DNA of 44,690 nucleotides from an uncultured Phycisphaerales bacterium (GTDB lineage Bacteria > Planctomycetota > Phycisphaerae > Phycisphaerales > SM1A02), in assembly GCA_949373145.1 (NCBI GenBank), contig CASICI010000005.1:1-44690 (forward strand), read 5' to 3'. Shown piece by piece: positions 27,597-35,327 of this stretch (its first letter is position 1; each line of letters begins with the position of its first letter). The position numbers and the translations under genes were made by a program. Below the pieces are notes generated by a model, which saw only the letters and a program-made list of their open reading frames with translations, was not told the DNA's origin and searched no databases.

Positions 27597-27908
27597 CGAG
27601 AGCTTTTTCCCGGTCGTGGAGATGGGCAGAAAACCTGCGTGTTACCCCCCTGGTACACATTGGTAACAATATCTCATACGTGGGCTTGGGGCAACGTCAT
27701 CGCGCAATATGGTTTTTTTCTGAAAATAAGGAGCCCCCCGGCTCTTTTATTTTCCCGCGCCAAATCGGCCACGAAAACCACCCAAATCCGAATGTCTACG
27801 AGTTCAAACTAGAACCAAACGAGACCGAGGAAACAGCTGGTATTCGAAAAAAAGCAATTCTTCTGATCAAAGTATCCCCGTGGAGGCCCCTCGACGGAGG
27901 CTGGGGGC
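27597..27908. other. Non-coding region upstream of the metallopeptidase
   Basis: About 310 bases, more AT-rich than the surroundings, lie between two leftward genes. The region must hold the metallopeptidase promoter and the 3' end of the kbl unit. GTTACC at 27641-27646 and GGTAAC at 27662-27667 form a spaced inverted repeat 45-70 bases upstream of the ATG, a possible operator. No gene is seen. Confidence 0.45.
27731..27744 (-). terminator. Possible terminator of the tdh-kbl unit
   Basis: Stem GAGCC (27731-27735) and GGCTC (27740-27744) flank a CCCC loop. Read leftward it is followed by CTTATTTTC. It lies about 165 bases beyond the kbl stop. The rightward reading also has a T-rich tail (TTTTATTTT), so the direction is uncertain. 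Confidence 0.45.
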
Positions 27909-29141
27909 TCAGGAAAATTCCTTCTTGAGCTCTGTGAGGCCGGAAATCAGAGCCTCGAGATGGCTTTCTTCGTGGGCCGCCGAGATCTGCACTCTCAAGC
28001 GAGCCTCTCCCTCGGGAACCACTGGAAACCCGAAGCCGATGACGAAAACACCCAGTTCGAGCAGCCGCTGACTCATGGCGATCGCTTTGGCCGTGTCGTG
28101 AACGATGATGGGACAGATCGCGGTCGAACTTTCCAGAACCTCGAAACCAACGGCCCGAATGCCTTCTCTGGCAACCTCGACGTTGCGCCTGAGGCGAGCC
28201 ACTCGCTCAGGCTCGTTCATCAGCAATTCGATCGCCTTGTCCGCACTGCACGCCACGGTTGATGGGAGAGCGTTTGAAAACAAGGTCGGGCGTCCGCGCT
28301 GAATCATCAGATCGATCATCTCTCGAGAGCCGGCCATGTAGCCACCGGCCCCACCACCGAGCGCCTTGCCCAGGGTGCTGGTGAAGAGATCGATCTCGCT
28401 GCCAGCCATGCCCCAGTGTTCGTGGGTGCCGCGGCCGGTCTTGCCCATCACGCCGGTTCCGTGCGAATCGTCGACGATCAACTTGGCATCGAAGTCGTTG
28501 CAGACGGCGCGAAGCCCCGGAAGATCGGCGATGTCGCCTTCCATCGAGAAGACGCCGTCGGTCACCACCCAGATCTGACCGGTGATGTCGGGATTGGCAC
28601 GGGCCGCTTCAAGCTTCGCCCGAAGCGCGACGAGATCGTTGTGCGGATAGACGCCTTTATGAAGCCCCTTCTTGATGACCGCGGCAAGCCGGACACCATC
28701 GATGATCGAGGCATGATTCAAGGCGTCCGAGAGCAGCAGGTCACCCGGCTCGCACAAGGTCGGAAAGATCGCCTCGTTGGCGTTCCAGCAACTGGTGAAG
28801 GTGTAGGACGCTTCCTGATCATGCAGGGCGGCGATGCGAGCTTCAAGCGTTTCATGGCAGGCGAAGGTGCCGCAGATGAACCGGACGCTGGCGGTACCGG
28901 CGCCGTAACGACGCAGGCCTTCGATGCCGGCTTCGACGACCTGGGGATCGTTGGCGAGACCCAGATAGTTGTTGGAGCAGAAGCAGGCGACCTCCCCGTG
29001 TTCACGCAAGGTGATGCTCGGACCCATGGGGCCTTCGATCATCTGCAGGCTCTTCAACTGCCGGGACTGGTCGAGGTGGTCGAGGATCGCCGTGGTGCGG
29101 GCGCCGAAATCTGGTCCTGTCATGGTGCTCATGGTGAGCAT
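27909..29141 (-). CDS. kbl: Glycine C-acetyltransferase (2-amino-3-ketobutyrate CoA ligase)
   Basis: This pyridoxal-phosphate enzyme of the alpha-oxoamine synthase family splits 2-amino-3-ketobutyrate with CoA into glycine and acetyl-CoA, the second step of threonine breakdown. From ATG 29141 it has 410 residues, close to the family's usual 395-400. Visible sites are CFCSNNYLGLANDPQVVEAG near the N-terminus, RFICGTFACHETLEARIAAL, LIVDDSHGTGVMGKTGRGT (cofactor-contacting Asp and His), the Schiff-base lysine in TSTLGKALGGGAGGY, and FGFPVVPEGEARLRVQISAA near the end. In-frame ATGs at 29132 and 29123 are equally possible starts. It is the last gene of the tdh-cupin-kbl group, which supports the threonine role over related synthases. 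Confidence 0.9.
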   Translation of the reverse strand: MLTMSTMTGPDFGARTTAILDHLDQSRQLKSLQMIEGPMGPSITLREHGEVACFCSNNYLGLANDPQVVEAGIEGLRRYGAGTASVRFICGTFACHETLEARIAALHDQEASYTFTSCWNANEAIFPTLCEPGDLLLSDALNHASIIDGVRLAAVIKKGLHKGVYPHNDLVALRAKLEAARANPDITGQIWVVTDGVFSMEGDIADLPGLRAVCNDFDAKLIVDDSHGTGVMGKTGRGTHEHWGMAGSEIDLFTSTLGKALGGGAGGYMAGSREMIDLMIQRGRPTLFSNALPSTVACSADKAIELLMNEPERVARLRRNVEVAREGIRAVGFEVLESSTAICPIIVHDTAKAIAMSQRLLELGVFVIGFGFPVVPEGEARLRVQISAAHEESHLEALISGLTELKKEFS

Positions 29142-29251
29142 GGTAGCCACGAGCCCCCCCCCATTGCCATCCTGCCGAGAGAGAACCATCGCGAATTTCG
29201 GCCTTCGGGCGGCCAAGGTCGGGTGAGACCATGACGATTTCGAGACGCCGA

Positions 29252-29626
29252 CTATTCGAGGGAAATCATGACGGCCAGAACCTCGCCGTTCAGAGCTCTT
29301 GCTCCATGCCCTTTGCCAGTCGTGTCTTCTCCCACCAGATGGTCGCCTGGCTTGAAGGTCCTGGTGTCTCCGGTGCTCGTCCAGACCTCGATCTCACCGG
29401 ACAGGACGAGAAAGACCTGTCTGCGAGGTGAGACATGCGCACTGTTGTGCCAGCCTTCGGGGAATCGCATCCAGGAAAGAGCCTTCGTCCCGATCGATTC
29501 TGAAACATCGAGAGCCGGCGCGGGAGGTGCGAATTCAACCGGGGTCATCTCGAACTCGATGTCTCCGAAATGGCTTTCACCATCAGAATCAGCGTAGAGG
29601 CGCATGCACCTCAAGGTCTTTGCCAT
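29252..29626 (-). CDS. Small cupin-domain protein
   Basis: This 124-residue single-domain cupin starts at ATG 29626 behind AAGGTGG. The barrel is seen in WHNSAHVSPRRQVFLVLSGE followed by IEVWTSTGDTRTFKPGDHLV and GKGHGARALNGE. The first cupin motif keeps two His but has Gln where the metal-binding Glu is expected, so metal binding is uncertain. It lies between tdh and kbl in the same direction, 47 bases after tdh and 110 before kbl, so it is probably co-transcribed. Its job in that pathway, if any, is unknown; sensor or small-molecule isomerase are both possible. Confidence 0.78.
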   Translation of the reverse strand: MAKTLRCMRLYADSDGESHFGDIEFEMTPVEFAPPAPALDVSESIGTKALSWMRFPEGWHNSAHVSPRRQVFLVLSGEIEVWTSTGDTRTFKPGDHLVGEDTTGKGHGARALNGEVLAVMISLE

Positions 29627-29673
29627 CGTCGTCCACCTTTTTTGAAACGAGAAGCGTCCGTGCGACGCACGGA

Positions 29674-30747
29674 TCATTCAAGTCCGTAGTGAGCCTTCAG
29701 TCCGGGGATCAGATACTCGTCAAGCGCGGAGTCGAGCGTGTGGGTCGGCGCCCAGCCCCAATCGCAGCGGGCGGCGGCATCATCCACATCGGCGGGCCAG
29801 CCATCGACGATCAACTGGCGGCCGGGCGTCGGCTCGAAGGTGACGTCGAGATCGGTGAAACGCGTTCGAATCGAGTCGGCCAGCTCGGCGGCGGTCGGGG
29901 CGAAACTTCGCACGTTGTAGGACGCCCGGGAAAGTGAACTTCGAGGCGCGTCGGTCAGTTCGAGAATGGCTCGAACGGCTTCCGGCATCGTCATGAAGGG
30001 GAGCTGCGAGTCCGCGCGAACGAAGCAGGTGTAGGCCTCACCGCGAGCCGCCGCATGCAGCATCTCCGGTCCGTAGTCGGTGGTGCCCCCGCTGGGCAGG
30101 GTCTCCGCCGAAATGATTCCGGGAAATCGAATCGATCTGAAATCCAGGGAGCCGGGCGTCTCGCTCTCGAACTGGCCGTGGTGGTCGTTGAAGTAGCGTC
30201 CGAGGTGTTCCGCCGCGAGCTTGTTGCAGCCGTACATGGTGCGCGGCTCGAGAAACTCATCTTCCGTGATGGTGCCTGCGACCGTCTTCGCGGCGAGCGA
30301 AGACAGGCCGTAGACGGCGATGGTCGAGGGGAGCACGACCACCGGCAGCTGGCCGGTGCGGTCTCGTTCGGCGATCGCAAGTCTGAGGAGATTCATGGTT
30401 CCGCCGACGTTGACCTCGTAGGCGAGCAGAGGTGCACGCTCCGCATTGGAGGACAACATCGCCGCCAGGTGAAAGACATGACCGAAGTGGTACCGGCTGG
30501 CAAGGTCTTCGAGCATTTCGGTGTCACGGATGTCACCGGTCAGAGTCTCGGTGCAGAGCGCCCCGATCGAGTCTTCGGTGGGTCGCAGGTCGAGGCCCAC
30601 GATCGCACACTCCGGATCACGGTCGGCCAGAGCATGGATGAGCCCATGCCCCATCTCGCCTCCGGCACCGGTCACGAGAATGGCGGTGCGTCGATCGGCG
30701 AGATCCTGATCATTGGAACTGAGGTTGGAAAGGTGTGCTGAAGACAT
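29674..30747 (-). CDS. tdh: L-threonine 3-dehydrogenase, short-chain (SDR) type
   Basis: This 357-residue extended SDR protein oxidises threonine to 2-amino-3-ketobutyrate with NAD+. The NAD-binding loop is VTGAGGEMGHGLIHALADRD near residue 25, followed by LDLR, GDIRD and HLAAMLSS typical of the epimerase-like branch. The catalytic Tyr and Lys are in RTMYGCNKLAAEH near 172, and the C-terminal half has DFRSIRFPGIISAETLPSGG and a DY-PEMLHAA segment. These features and the downstream kbl distinguish it from UDP-sugar epimerases. Zinc-type Tdh enzymes belong to another family. The start ATG 30747 lies only 23 bases from the divergent DUF985 start. Assignment is strong because the next pathway enzyme is in the same unit. 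Confidence 0.85.
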   Translation of the reverse strand: MSSAHLSNLSSNDQDLADRRTAILVTGAGGEMGHGLIHALADRDPECAIVGLDLRPTEDSIGALCTETLTGDIRDTEMLEDLASRYHFGHVFHLAAMLSSNAERAPLLAYEVNVGGTMNLLRLAIAERDRTGQLPVVVLPSTIAVYGLSSLAAKTVAGTITEDEFLEPRTMYGCNKLAAEHLGRYFNDHHGQFESETPGSLDFRSIRFPGIISAETLPSGGTTDYGPEMLHAAARGEAYTCFVRADSQLPFMTMPEAVRAILELTDAPRSSLSRASYNVRSFAPTAAELADSIRTRFTDLDVTFEPTPGRQLIVDGWPADVDDAAARCDWGWAPTHTLDSALDEYLIPGLKAHYGLE

Positions 30748-30770
30748 CGGTGCAGTATACCTGTTGAACC

Positions 30771-31184
30771 ATGAATTCAGAAGACATCATTCGAAAGCTC
30801 CAGCTCGCCCCACATCCCGAGGGCGGTCACTACCGGGAGACCTGGCGGGACCAACGCGAAGACGGCACCCGAGGGCACGGCACCGCGATCTACTTTCTGC
30901 TTCAGGCGGGAGAGCGGTCGCGAAGACACCGCGTCGATGCCGCGGAGATCTGGCACCACTACGCCGGCGCACCACTCGAACTCATGATCGAAGAGAACCG
31001 CCACGTGCTCGGCTCCGAGCTGACGCAGGGACAGGCGCCTCAGCACATCGTTCCACCCGGAGCATGGCAATCGGCACGAAGCCTTGGTGACTGGACGTTG
31101 GTCGGATGCACGGTCTCCCCCGCCTTCGAGTTCGAACATTTCGAGCTCGATCCGACCGACCTGGGTGAAGCAGCCACCTGGTAG
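30771..31184 (+). CDS. DUF985 family cupin protein
   Basis: This 137-residue protein matches the DUF985/cupin-5 layout: IIRKLQLAPHPEGGHYRETW at the N-terminus, GTAIYFLLQAGERSRRHRVD, EIWHHYAGAPLELMI, VPPGAWQSARSLGDWTLVGC and TVSPAFEFEHFEL. These residues line the barrel of a family of largely unknown function. It begins 23 bases from tdh in the opposite direction and converges on the symporter gene with a nine-base gap. No partner is evident. Confidence 0.88.
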   Translation: MNSEDIIRKLQLAPHPEGGHYRETWRDQREDGTRGHGTAIYFLLQAGERSRRHRVDAAEIWHHYAGAPLELMIEENRHVLGSELTQGQAPQHIVPPGAWQSARSLGDWTLVGCTVSPAFEFEHFELDPTDLGEAATW

Positions 31185-31193
31185 GCGACTTTC

Positions 31194-32945
31194 TCAGCTG
31201 GAACCGGGGATCCGGATGTCTTCCACCATGCGCTGGACCTCGGCCGGAGGTGGTGCGGTCATCAATGCGATGGGTATCGCGACCGCGAAGTTCAAGAGCA
31301 TGCCGATCGAACCGATGCCTTCGGGTGAGATCCCCCACCACCAGCCTTCGCTGGTGCCACCGAGGAACTTGAACTCAAGGATGTACCAGGTGGTGAAGCC
31401 GATGCCGCACAGCATGCCGATGACGGCGCCGGGCATGTTGAATCGTTTCCAGAAGATCCCGAGGAAGATCGCGGGGAAGAAACTGCTCGCGGCCAGGCCG
31501 AAGGCGAACGCCACCACTGCGGCCACGTAATCAGGCGGCCAGATTCCAAGAAGTCCCGCACAGACCACGGCCACGGCGGCGGCGATTCGGGCGACTCGAA
31601 GTTCGGATCGTTCGCTGATCGATGGACGGATGACCCGCTTGACCAGGTCATGACTGACCGCGGAGGAGATGACCATGAGAAGCCCCGCAGCGGTCGACAG
31701 CGCAGCGGCAAGCCCACCCGCGGCGACCAGTGCGATCACCCAGTCGGGCAGACCCGAGATCTCGGGATTGGCCAGGACCATGATGTCGCGGTCGACGTAG
31801 AGCTCGTTGCCGGTACCTTCGACCTCACCGTTCTTCAGCAGACGTTCACCGTGCTTGCCACGAGTCTCTTCATCGAAGAAGACCGGCTTCTTGCCACCGA
31901 AGGCGGCACCGGGACCATGCTGGATGACACCATCGTCATTGCGATCGCGCCAGGCGATCAGGCCGGTGTCCTCCCAGGTCGAGACCCACTTGGGCGCCTC
32001 GGCGTAGGAAACGCTTGGGACGGTCGCCAGCATGTTGGTGCGGGCGAAGACCGCGATCGCGGGTGCGGTCGTGTAGAGAATCGCGATGAAGAGCAGCGCC
32101 CAGCCGGCGGAACTGCGTGCGTCCTTCACCCGTTTGACGGTGAAGAAACGGATGATCACATGGGGCAGACCGGCGGTGCCGAGCATCAATGCCCCGGTGA
32201 TGCAGACGATGTCGAGCGGACTCTTGTGGTAGTCGGTGTAGGACTTGAAGCCGAGATCGCCGAGCATGCCGTCGAGTTTGGCGAGCAGTCCCACGCCGTC
32301 GGCGTCGGTGCCTCCGAGCGCGACCTGCGGGATCGGATTGCCGGTCACCATGAAGGCGAGAAAGAATGCCGGGATGGTGTAGGCGAAGATCAGAATGCAG
32401 TACTGGGCGACCTGGGTGTAGGTGATCCCCTTCATGCCGCCGAGGACCGCGTAGAAGAAGACCAGGCCCATGCCGATCATGACCCCGAGGTTGATGTCGA
32501 CCTCGAGGAAACGACTGAAGACCACGCCGACGCCGCGCATCTGCCCTGCGATGTAGGTGAAGGAGATGAAGATGGCACAGACCACCGAGACGATCCGCGC
32601 GATCTGCGAGTAGTACCGATCACCCATGAAGTCAGGGACGGTGAACTTGCCGAACTTGCGCAGGTAGGGCGCGAGCAACAAGGCCAGCAGGACGTACCCA
32701 CCGGTCCAGCCCATCAGGTAGACCGAGCCGTCCATGCCGGCGAAGGCGATGATGCCGGCCATCGAGATGAAGCTCGCGGCGCTCATCCAGTCGGCGGCGG
32801 TCGCCATGCCGTTGGCCAGAGGCGAGACGCCCTTGCCGGCGACGTAGAACTCACCCGTCGAGCGGGCACGGGTGGCGATGGCGATCCCGATGTAGAGGGC
32901 GAACGTCACACCGACGATGAGAAATGTCCAGGCTTGAACGTCCAT
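31194..32945 (-). CDS. Sodium/solute symporter, large subunit
   Basis: This 583-residue member of the SSS family has about 13 membrane helices, beginning AWTFLIVGVTFALYIGIAIA and including ADWMSAASFISMAGIIAFAG and GMKGITYTQVAQYCILIFAY. The C-terminal core ends with a charged tail. A hydrophilic insert with an Asp-rich DRNDDGVIQHGPGAAF segment lies near residues 325-390. It belongs to the two-component branch whose partner is a DUF4212 small subunit, here encoded directly upstream. The ATG at 32945 shares one base with that gene's TGA (TGATG), a sign of translational coupling. The branch is related to acetate/organic-acid carriers (ActP-like), but the substrate is not known. Confidence 0.88.
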   Translation of the reverse strand: MDVQAWTFLIVGVTFALYIGIAIATRARSTGEFYVAGKGVSPLANGMATAADWMSAASFISMAGIIAFAGMDGSVYLMGWTGGYVLLALLLAPYLRKFGKFTVPDFMGDRYYSQIARIVSVVCAIFISFTYIAGQMRGVGVVFSRFLEVDINLGVMIGMGLVFFYAVLGGMKGITYTQVAQYCILIFAYTIPAFFLAFMVTGNPIPQVALGGTDADGVGLLAKLDGMLGDLGFKSYTDYHKSPLDIVCITGALMLGTAGLPHVIIRFFTVKRVKDARSSAGWALLFIAILYTTAPAIAVFARTNMLATVPSVSYAEAPKWVSTWEDTGLIAWRDRNDDGVIQHGPGAAFGGKKPVFFDEETRGKHGERLLKNGEVEGTGNELYVDRDIMVLANPEISGLPDWVIALVAAGGLAAALSTAAGLLMVISSAVSHDLVKRVIRPSISERSELRVARIAAAVAVVCAGLLGIWPPDYVAAVVAFAFGLAASSFFPAIFLGIFWKRFNMPGAVIGMLCGIGFTTWYILEFKFLGGTSEGWWWGISPEGIGSIGMLLNFAVAIPIALMTAPPPAEVQRMVEDIRIPGSS

Positions 32946-33223
32946 CACTCGGTCTCCTCGACGCCGAAGCGACGATCAAGGCGATTCATCGCGATGACGT
33001 AGACCACGATGAGAATGACGAAGACATAGATCGAACCCTGCTGGGCGAACCAGAATCCGAGGGGATACTGGGTACCGGGCAGCATGAACTGGTTGAGCCA
33101 GGGGGCGAAGAGAATGCCGCACCCGAATGAAACGAACGCCCAGATCACCAGCAATGCGGTGATCCAGACGAGATTGGCACGGAAGTGTCGTGCAGCGTTC
33201 GTTTCTTCTCTTGCTTGGGGCAA
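32945..33223 (-). CDS. DUF4212 small subunit of sodium/solute symporter
   Basis: This 92-residue protein has two membrane helices: ANLVWITALLVIWAFVSFGC and GSIYVFVILIVVYVIAMNRL, with FAPWLNQFMLPGTQYPLGFW between them. This is the DUF4212 pattern of small partners of SSS symporters. TTG 33223 is chosen as the start because GGAG sits seven bases upstream and the family normally begins within about 15 residues of the first helix; no in-frame ATG lies there. It overlaps the large-subunit start by one base. The TIM-barrel gene ends 78 bases upstream in the same direction. Confidence 0.85.
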   Translation of the reverse strand: MPQAREETNAARHFRANLVWITALLVIWAFVSFGCGILFAPWLNQFMLPGTQYPLGFWFAQQGSIYVFVILIVVYVIAMNRLDRRFGVEETE

Positions 33224-33301
33224 TCCACGGCTCCGACACTTGATTCGGCTGAACGCCTTCGATGACTTGAACACTATTCAAAAAGGACGATCATGGCCCG
33301 A

Positions 33302-34129
33302 TCATGCCCTGGCCAGACACCCGCATCGCTCGAGAAGAAACTTGGTCTTCAAGATGCCCTCGACCTCGGAGCAGCCCCCACCCTCCCATTCGATGCCGAC
33401 GTACCCAAGGTAGCCGGCGTCCCGGACGAGCGTCATCATGGTGCCGAAATCCGTCGAGGTCTCCTCACCATCCGGCCCGAAGGCGTGACTCTTGGCACTG
33501 ACCGCCTTGGCCCAGGGCATCAACTCCGCGACCCCACGGTACCGGTCGTACCACTGCCCTTCTGAGACCTGAAAGTTGCCGAAATCCGGAAGAGTCCCGA
33601 CGTTACGACGGCCGACCCGGCGCATCACCTCCGCCAGCCAGGCACCGTTGGAACTCAGCCCACCGTGGTTTTCAACCAGAACATTCAGGCCGAAGGTCTC
33701 CGCCAGCTCTCCGAGACCGGCAAGCCCTTCCGCGGCGCGCCCGAGCTGGATCTCGTACGACCCCTCGGAACGAGCATTCACCCGGATCGAACGACAGCCG
33801 AGGATCTTCGCCGCGACCAACCATTTGCGATGATTCTCGATCGCCCTTCGGCGACCGGCGGGATCAGGATCGCCCAAGGCACCTTCACCATCACACATGA
33901 TCAACAGGCTGCTGACGTCGAGATCATCGCAGCGTGCACGGAGACGTTTGAAGTAGCCTTCATCACGCTCGACCGGACGGTAGAAACTGTTGACGTATTC
34001 GACCGCATCGAGCCCGAAGGTCGAGCGAGCCATCCCGGGAAACTCGAAAGGATCCAGCCGCCCTTCCCCGATCATTCGATGAAGAGACCATTGCGCGAGG
34101 GAGATCTGGTTGCATCCACTGATTCTCAT
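33302..34129 (-). CDS. Sugar phosphate isomerase/epimerase-like TIM barrel protein
   Basis: This 275-residue protein of the xylose-isomerase-like (AP endonuclease 2) superfamily has the metal-site landmarks in order: GLDAVEYVNSFYRP near residue 39, SSLLIMCDGEGALGD, RSIRVNARSE, NVLVENHGGLSSN (metal Glu), GTLPDFGNF, KAVSAKSHAFGPDGEE and YVGIEWEG. These residues usually bind a divalent metal for sugar or inositol isomerisation. The substrate is not known. The leftward order with the DUF4212/SSS pair suggests uptake and conversion of one compound. A hairpin followed by seven T residues lies 36-67 bases upstream of the ATG, in what would be its leader. Confidence 0.82.
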   Translation of the reverse strand: MRISGCNQISLAQWSLHRMIGEGRLDPFEFPGMARSTFGLDAVEYVNSFYRPVERDEGYFKRLRARCDDLDVSSLLIMCDGEGALGDPDPAGRRRAIENHRKWLVAAKILGCRSIRVNARSEGSYEIQLGRAAEGLAGLGELAETFGLNVLVENHGGLSSNGAWLAEVMRRVGRRNVGTLPDFGNFQVSEGQWYDRYRGVAELMPWAKAVSAKSHAFGPDGEETSTDFGTMMTLVRDAGYLGYVGIEWEGGGCSEVEGILKTKFLLERCGCLARA

Positions 34130-34164
34130 GCCGCCAGCCTACCGCCTTGAGACTCCCGGAAGGC

Positions 34165-34196
34165 AAAAAAACACTCCTGTGAGCTCGCTGAGGAGT
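34165..34196 (-). terminator. Intrinsic terminator or attenuator before the TIM-barrel gene
   Basis: On the minus strand ACTCCT (34196-34191) pairs with AGGAGT (34178-34173), with a GAGCTC-containing loop. It is followed by G and seven T residues. No leftward gene lies between it and the rightward gene at 34381, so it either ends a short leader transcript or insulates the TIM-barrel gene. Confidence 0.6.
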
Positions 34197-34212
34197 TGAA
34201 AGTAGATTCTCC

Positions 34213-34241
34213 TTGCGATGCGGGTGGTGACAGGTTAAAAA
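34213..34241 (+). promoter_or_regulatory. Candidate promoter of the sorting-tail protein gene
   Basis: TTGCGA (34213-34218), a 17-base spacer and TAAAAA (34236-34241) fit a sigma70-type promoter. Transcription would start near 34248, just before two tandem hairpins. Confidence 0.4.
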
Positions 34242-34261
34242 TGGAAATCGGCAACCGCCGT

Positions 34262-34314
34262 ATGGGTTCTCCCTCGAACCCATGATCCACCAATGGGTTC
34301 TCCCTCGAATCCAT
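34262..34314. repeat. Two tandem 22-bp palindromes in the 5' leader
   Basis: ATGGGTTC-TCCCTC-GAACCCAT (34262-34283) is a perfect 8-bp inverted repeat with a six-base spacer. The second copy (34293-34314) differs at one base, GAATCCAT, which still allows a G-U pair in RNA. Starts are 31 bases apart, about three DNA turns. They could be paired protein operators, or RNA hairpins with identical UCCCUC loops, in front of the gene at 34381. Confidence 0.8.
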
Positions 34315-34380
34315 GTTGTTCATGACCCAAGAGATACAAGAGAGAACGGGGCTTCACCGCCCCAAAAGAGAGATACAGAA

Positions 34381-35040
34381 ATGAAACGTAAAGCACTTGT
34401 TGCTGTCGGTGTGACTGCATGTCTTGCAGCCACGGCGTCAGCCGATTTTGTCGACTTCACCGGAGAAGTCACGGACCTTGGTAGCGGCGTGAGCGCCATC
34501 GACATGTATGCCAACTTCTCGGATGCTGGCAACGTGTTCCTCAACATCTACAACAGCAACGTGGTCAACGGTGACGGTATCGCCAACGGCGGCTTCCTTC
34601 ACCTCGACTTCGGCACGCTCTCCGAGGGCGAGGGCAGCTGGCTTCCCAGTCAGAGCGCCGATGTCGCCGGCTTGAATTCGCTGTTCGACTCCTACGTCAC
34701 TGCAGGGTACTCGTCGATTGGTGCCGGCAACAGCACCGCCCTCGACCCGAACTTTCTTAACAACGGCAACGGACTCGGTGCCTACATCCCAGAAAACGCC
34801 GGCTGGTACAACGGCAATCCCGACAACGTGCAATCAGGTGACAAGATTCACCTCGGTCACTTCGTGATGGCGACGTCAGACGTCGGTTTTTTCAACTTCT
34901 CAGCCTCCACCGGTTGGAAGGCAGATGCCACGACGAGCCAGGTCCAGTTCGGATCAGGCTCCTGGACGGTTCCCGCACCCGGCGCACTGGCACTCCTCGG
35001 CCTTGGCGGACTCGCCACACGTCGTCGACGTACCAACTGA
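34381..35040 (+). CDS. Secreted protein with PEP-CTERM-like sorting tail
   Basis: This 219-residue protein has a signal peptide (MKRKALVAVGVTACLAATAS, then A-DFV), a beta-rich Asn/Gly-rich body (FVDFTGEVTDLGSGVSAIDM, GNVFLNIYNSNVVNGDGIAN) and the tail VPAPGALALLGLGGLATRRR ending RTN. The Pro-Ala motif, hydrophobic helix and basic cluster match exosortase-type sorting signals as they appear in Phycisphaerae. The protein would be exported and processed at the envelope. ATG 34381 follows AGAGAG by eight bases; an upstream in-frame ATG at 34282 lies inside the first palindrome's right end and is less likely. Strong terminator downstream. No enzymatic motif seen. Confidence 0.85.
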   Translation: MKRKALVAVGVTACLAATASADFVDFTGEVTDLGSGVSAIDMYANFSDAGNVFLNIYNSNVVNGDGIANGGFLHLDFGTLSEGEGSWLPSQSADVAGLNSLFDSYVTAGYSSIGAGNSTALDPNFLNNGNGLGAYIPENAGWYNGNPDNVQSGDKIHLGHFVMATSDVGFFNFSASTGWKADATTSQVQFGSGSWTVPAPGALALLGLGGLATRRRRTN

Positions 35041-35112
35041 GTCTCGCCGCAGGCGAGGTTCAGCAATGAGCGTGTGACTCTGACATGCAGGGCACACCAG
35101 ATCAGACCGAAG

Positions 35113-35142
35113 AACACCCCTGCCAGACATGGCGGGGGTGTT
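35113..35142 (+). terminator. Terminator of the sorting-tail protein gene
   Basis: AACACCCCTGCC (35113-35124) pairs with GGCGGGGGTGTT (35131-35142) around a six-base loop and is followed by TCATTT. The stem resembles that of the terminator at 240-279. Confidence 0.85.
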
Positions 35143-35224
35143 TCATTTGAGTGCCGTGAAGAGTGCCGAGCCCGAAACGACACATCGCCGTCGTCCGCGA
35201 GCGGAAGCGACGGCGATGAAGAAG

Positions 35225-35297
35225 AGCCACCAGCCGGATTCGAACCGGCGACCTAAGCTTTACGAAAGCTTCGCTCTACCAGCTGAGCTATGGCGGC
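35225..35297 (-). tRNA. tRNA-Thr(CGT)
   Basis: The cloverleaf reads leftward from 35297: acceptor GCCGCCA pairs with TGGTGGC, D-arm GCTCAGCTGGTAGAGC, anticodon stem AAGCT/AGCTT with loop TTCGTAA (anticodon CGT, reading ACG), and T-arm GCCGG-TTCGAAT-CCGGC. It is 73 bases long with T as the discriminator and no encoded CCA end. It lies 31 bases beyond the stop codon of the HEAT-repeat gene on the same strand. Confidence 0.95.
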
Positions 35298-35327
35298 ACG
35301 TCAGATGACGGGGCGAACCCCGTCGGG

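Noticed and set aside
31650-33002. 450-codon plus-strand frame over the symporter
   Set aside because: Antisense to a conserved membrane protein; the Asp/Gly/His-rich translation mirrors hydrophobic codons.
34126-34323. Minus-strand frame with repeated GFEGEPI or DSRENP peptides
   Set aside because: The peptide repeat only reflects the two palindromes; the inverted symmetry explains the sequence better than coding.
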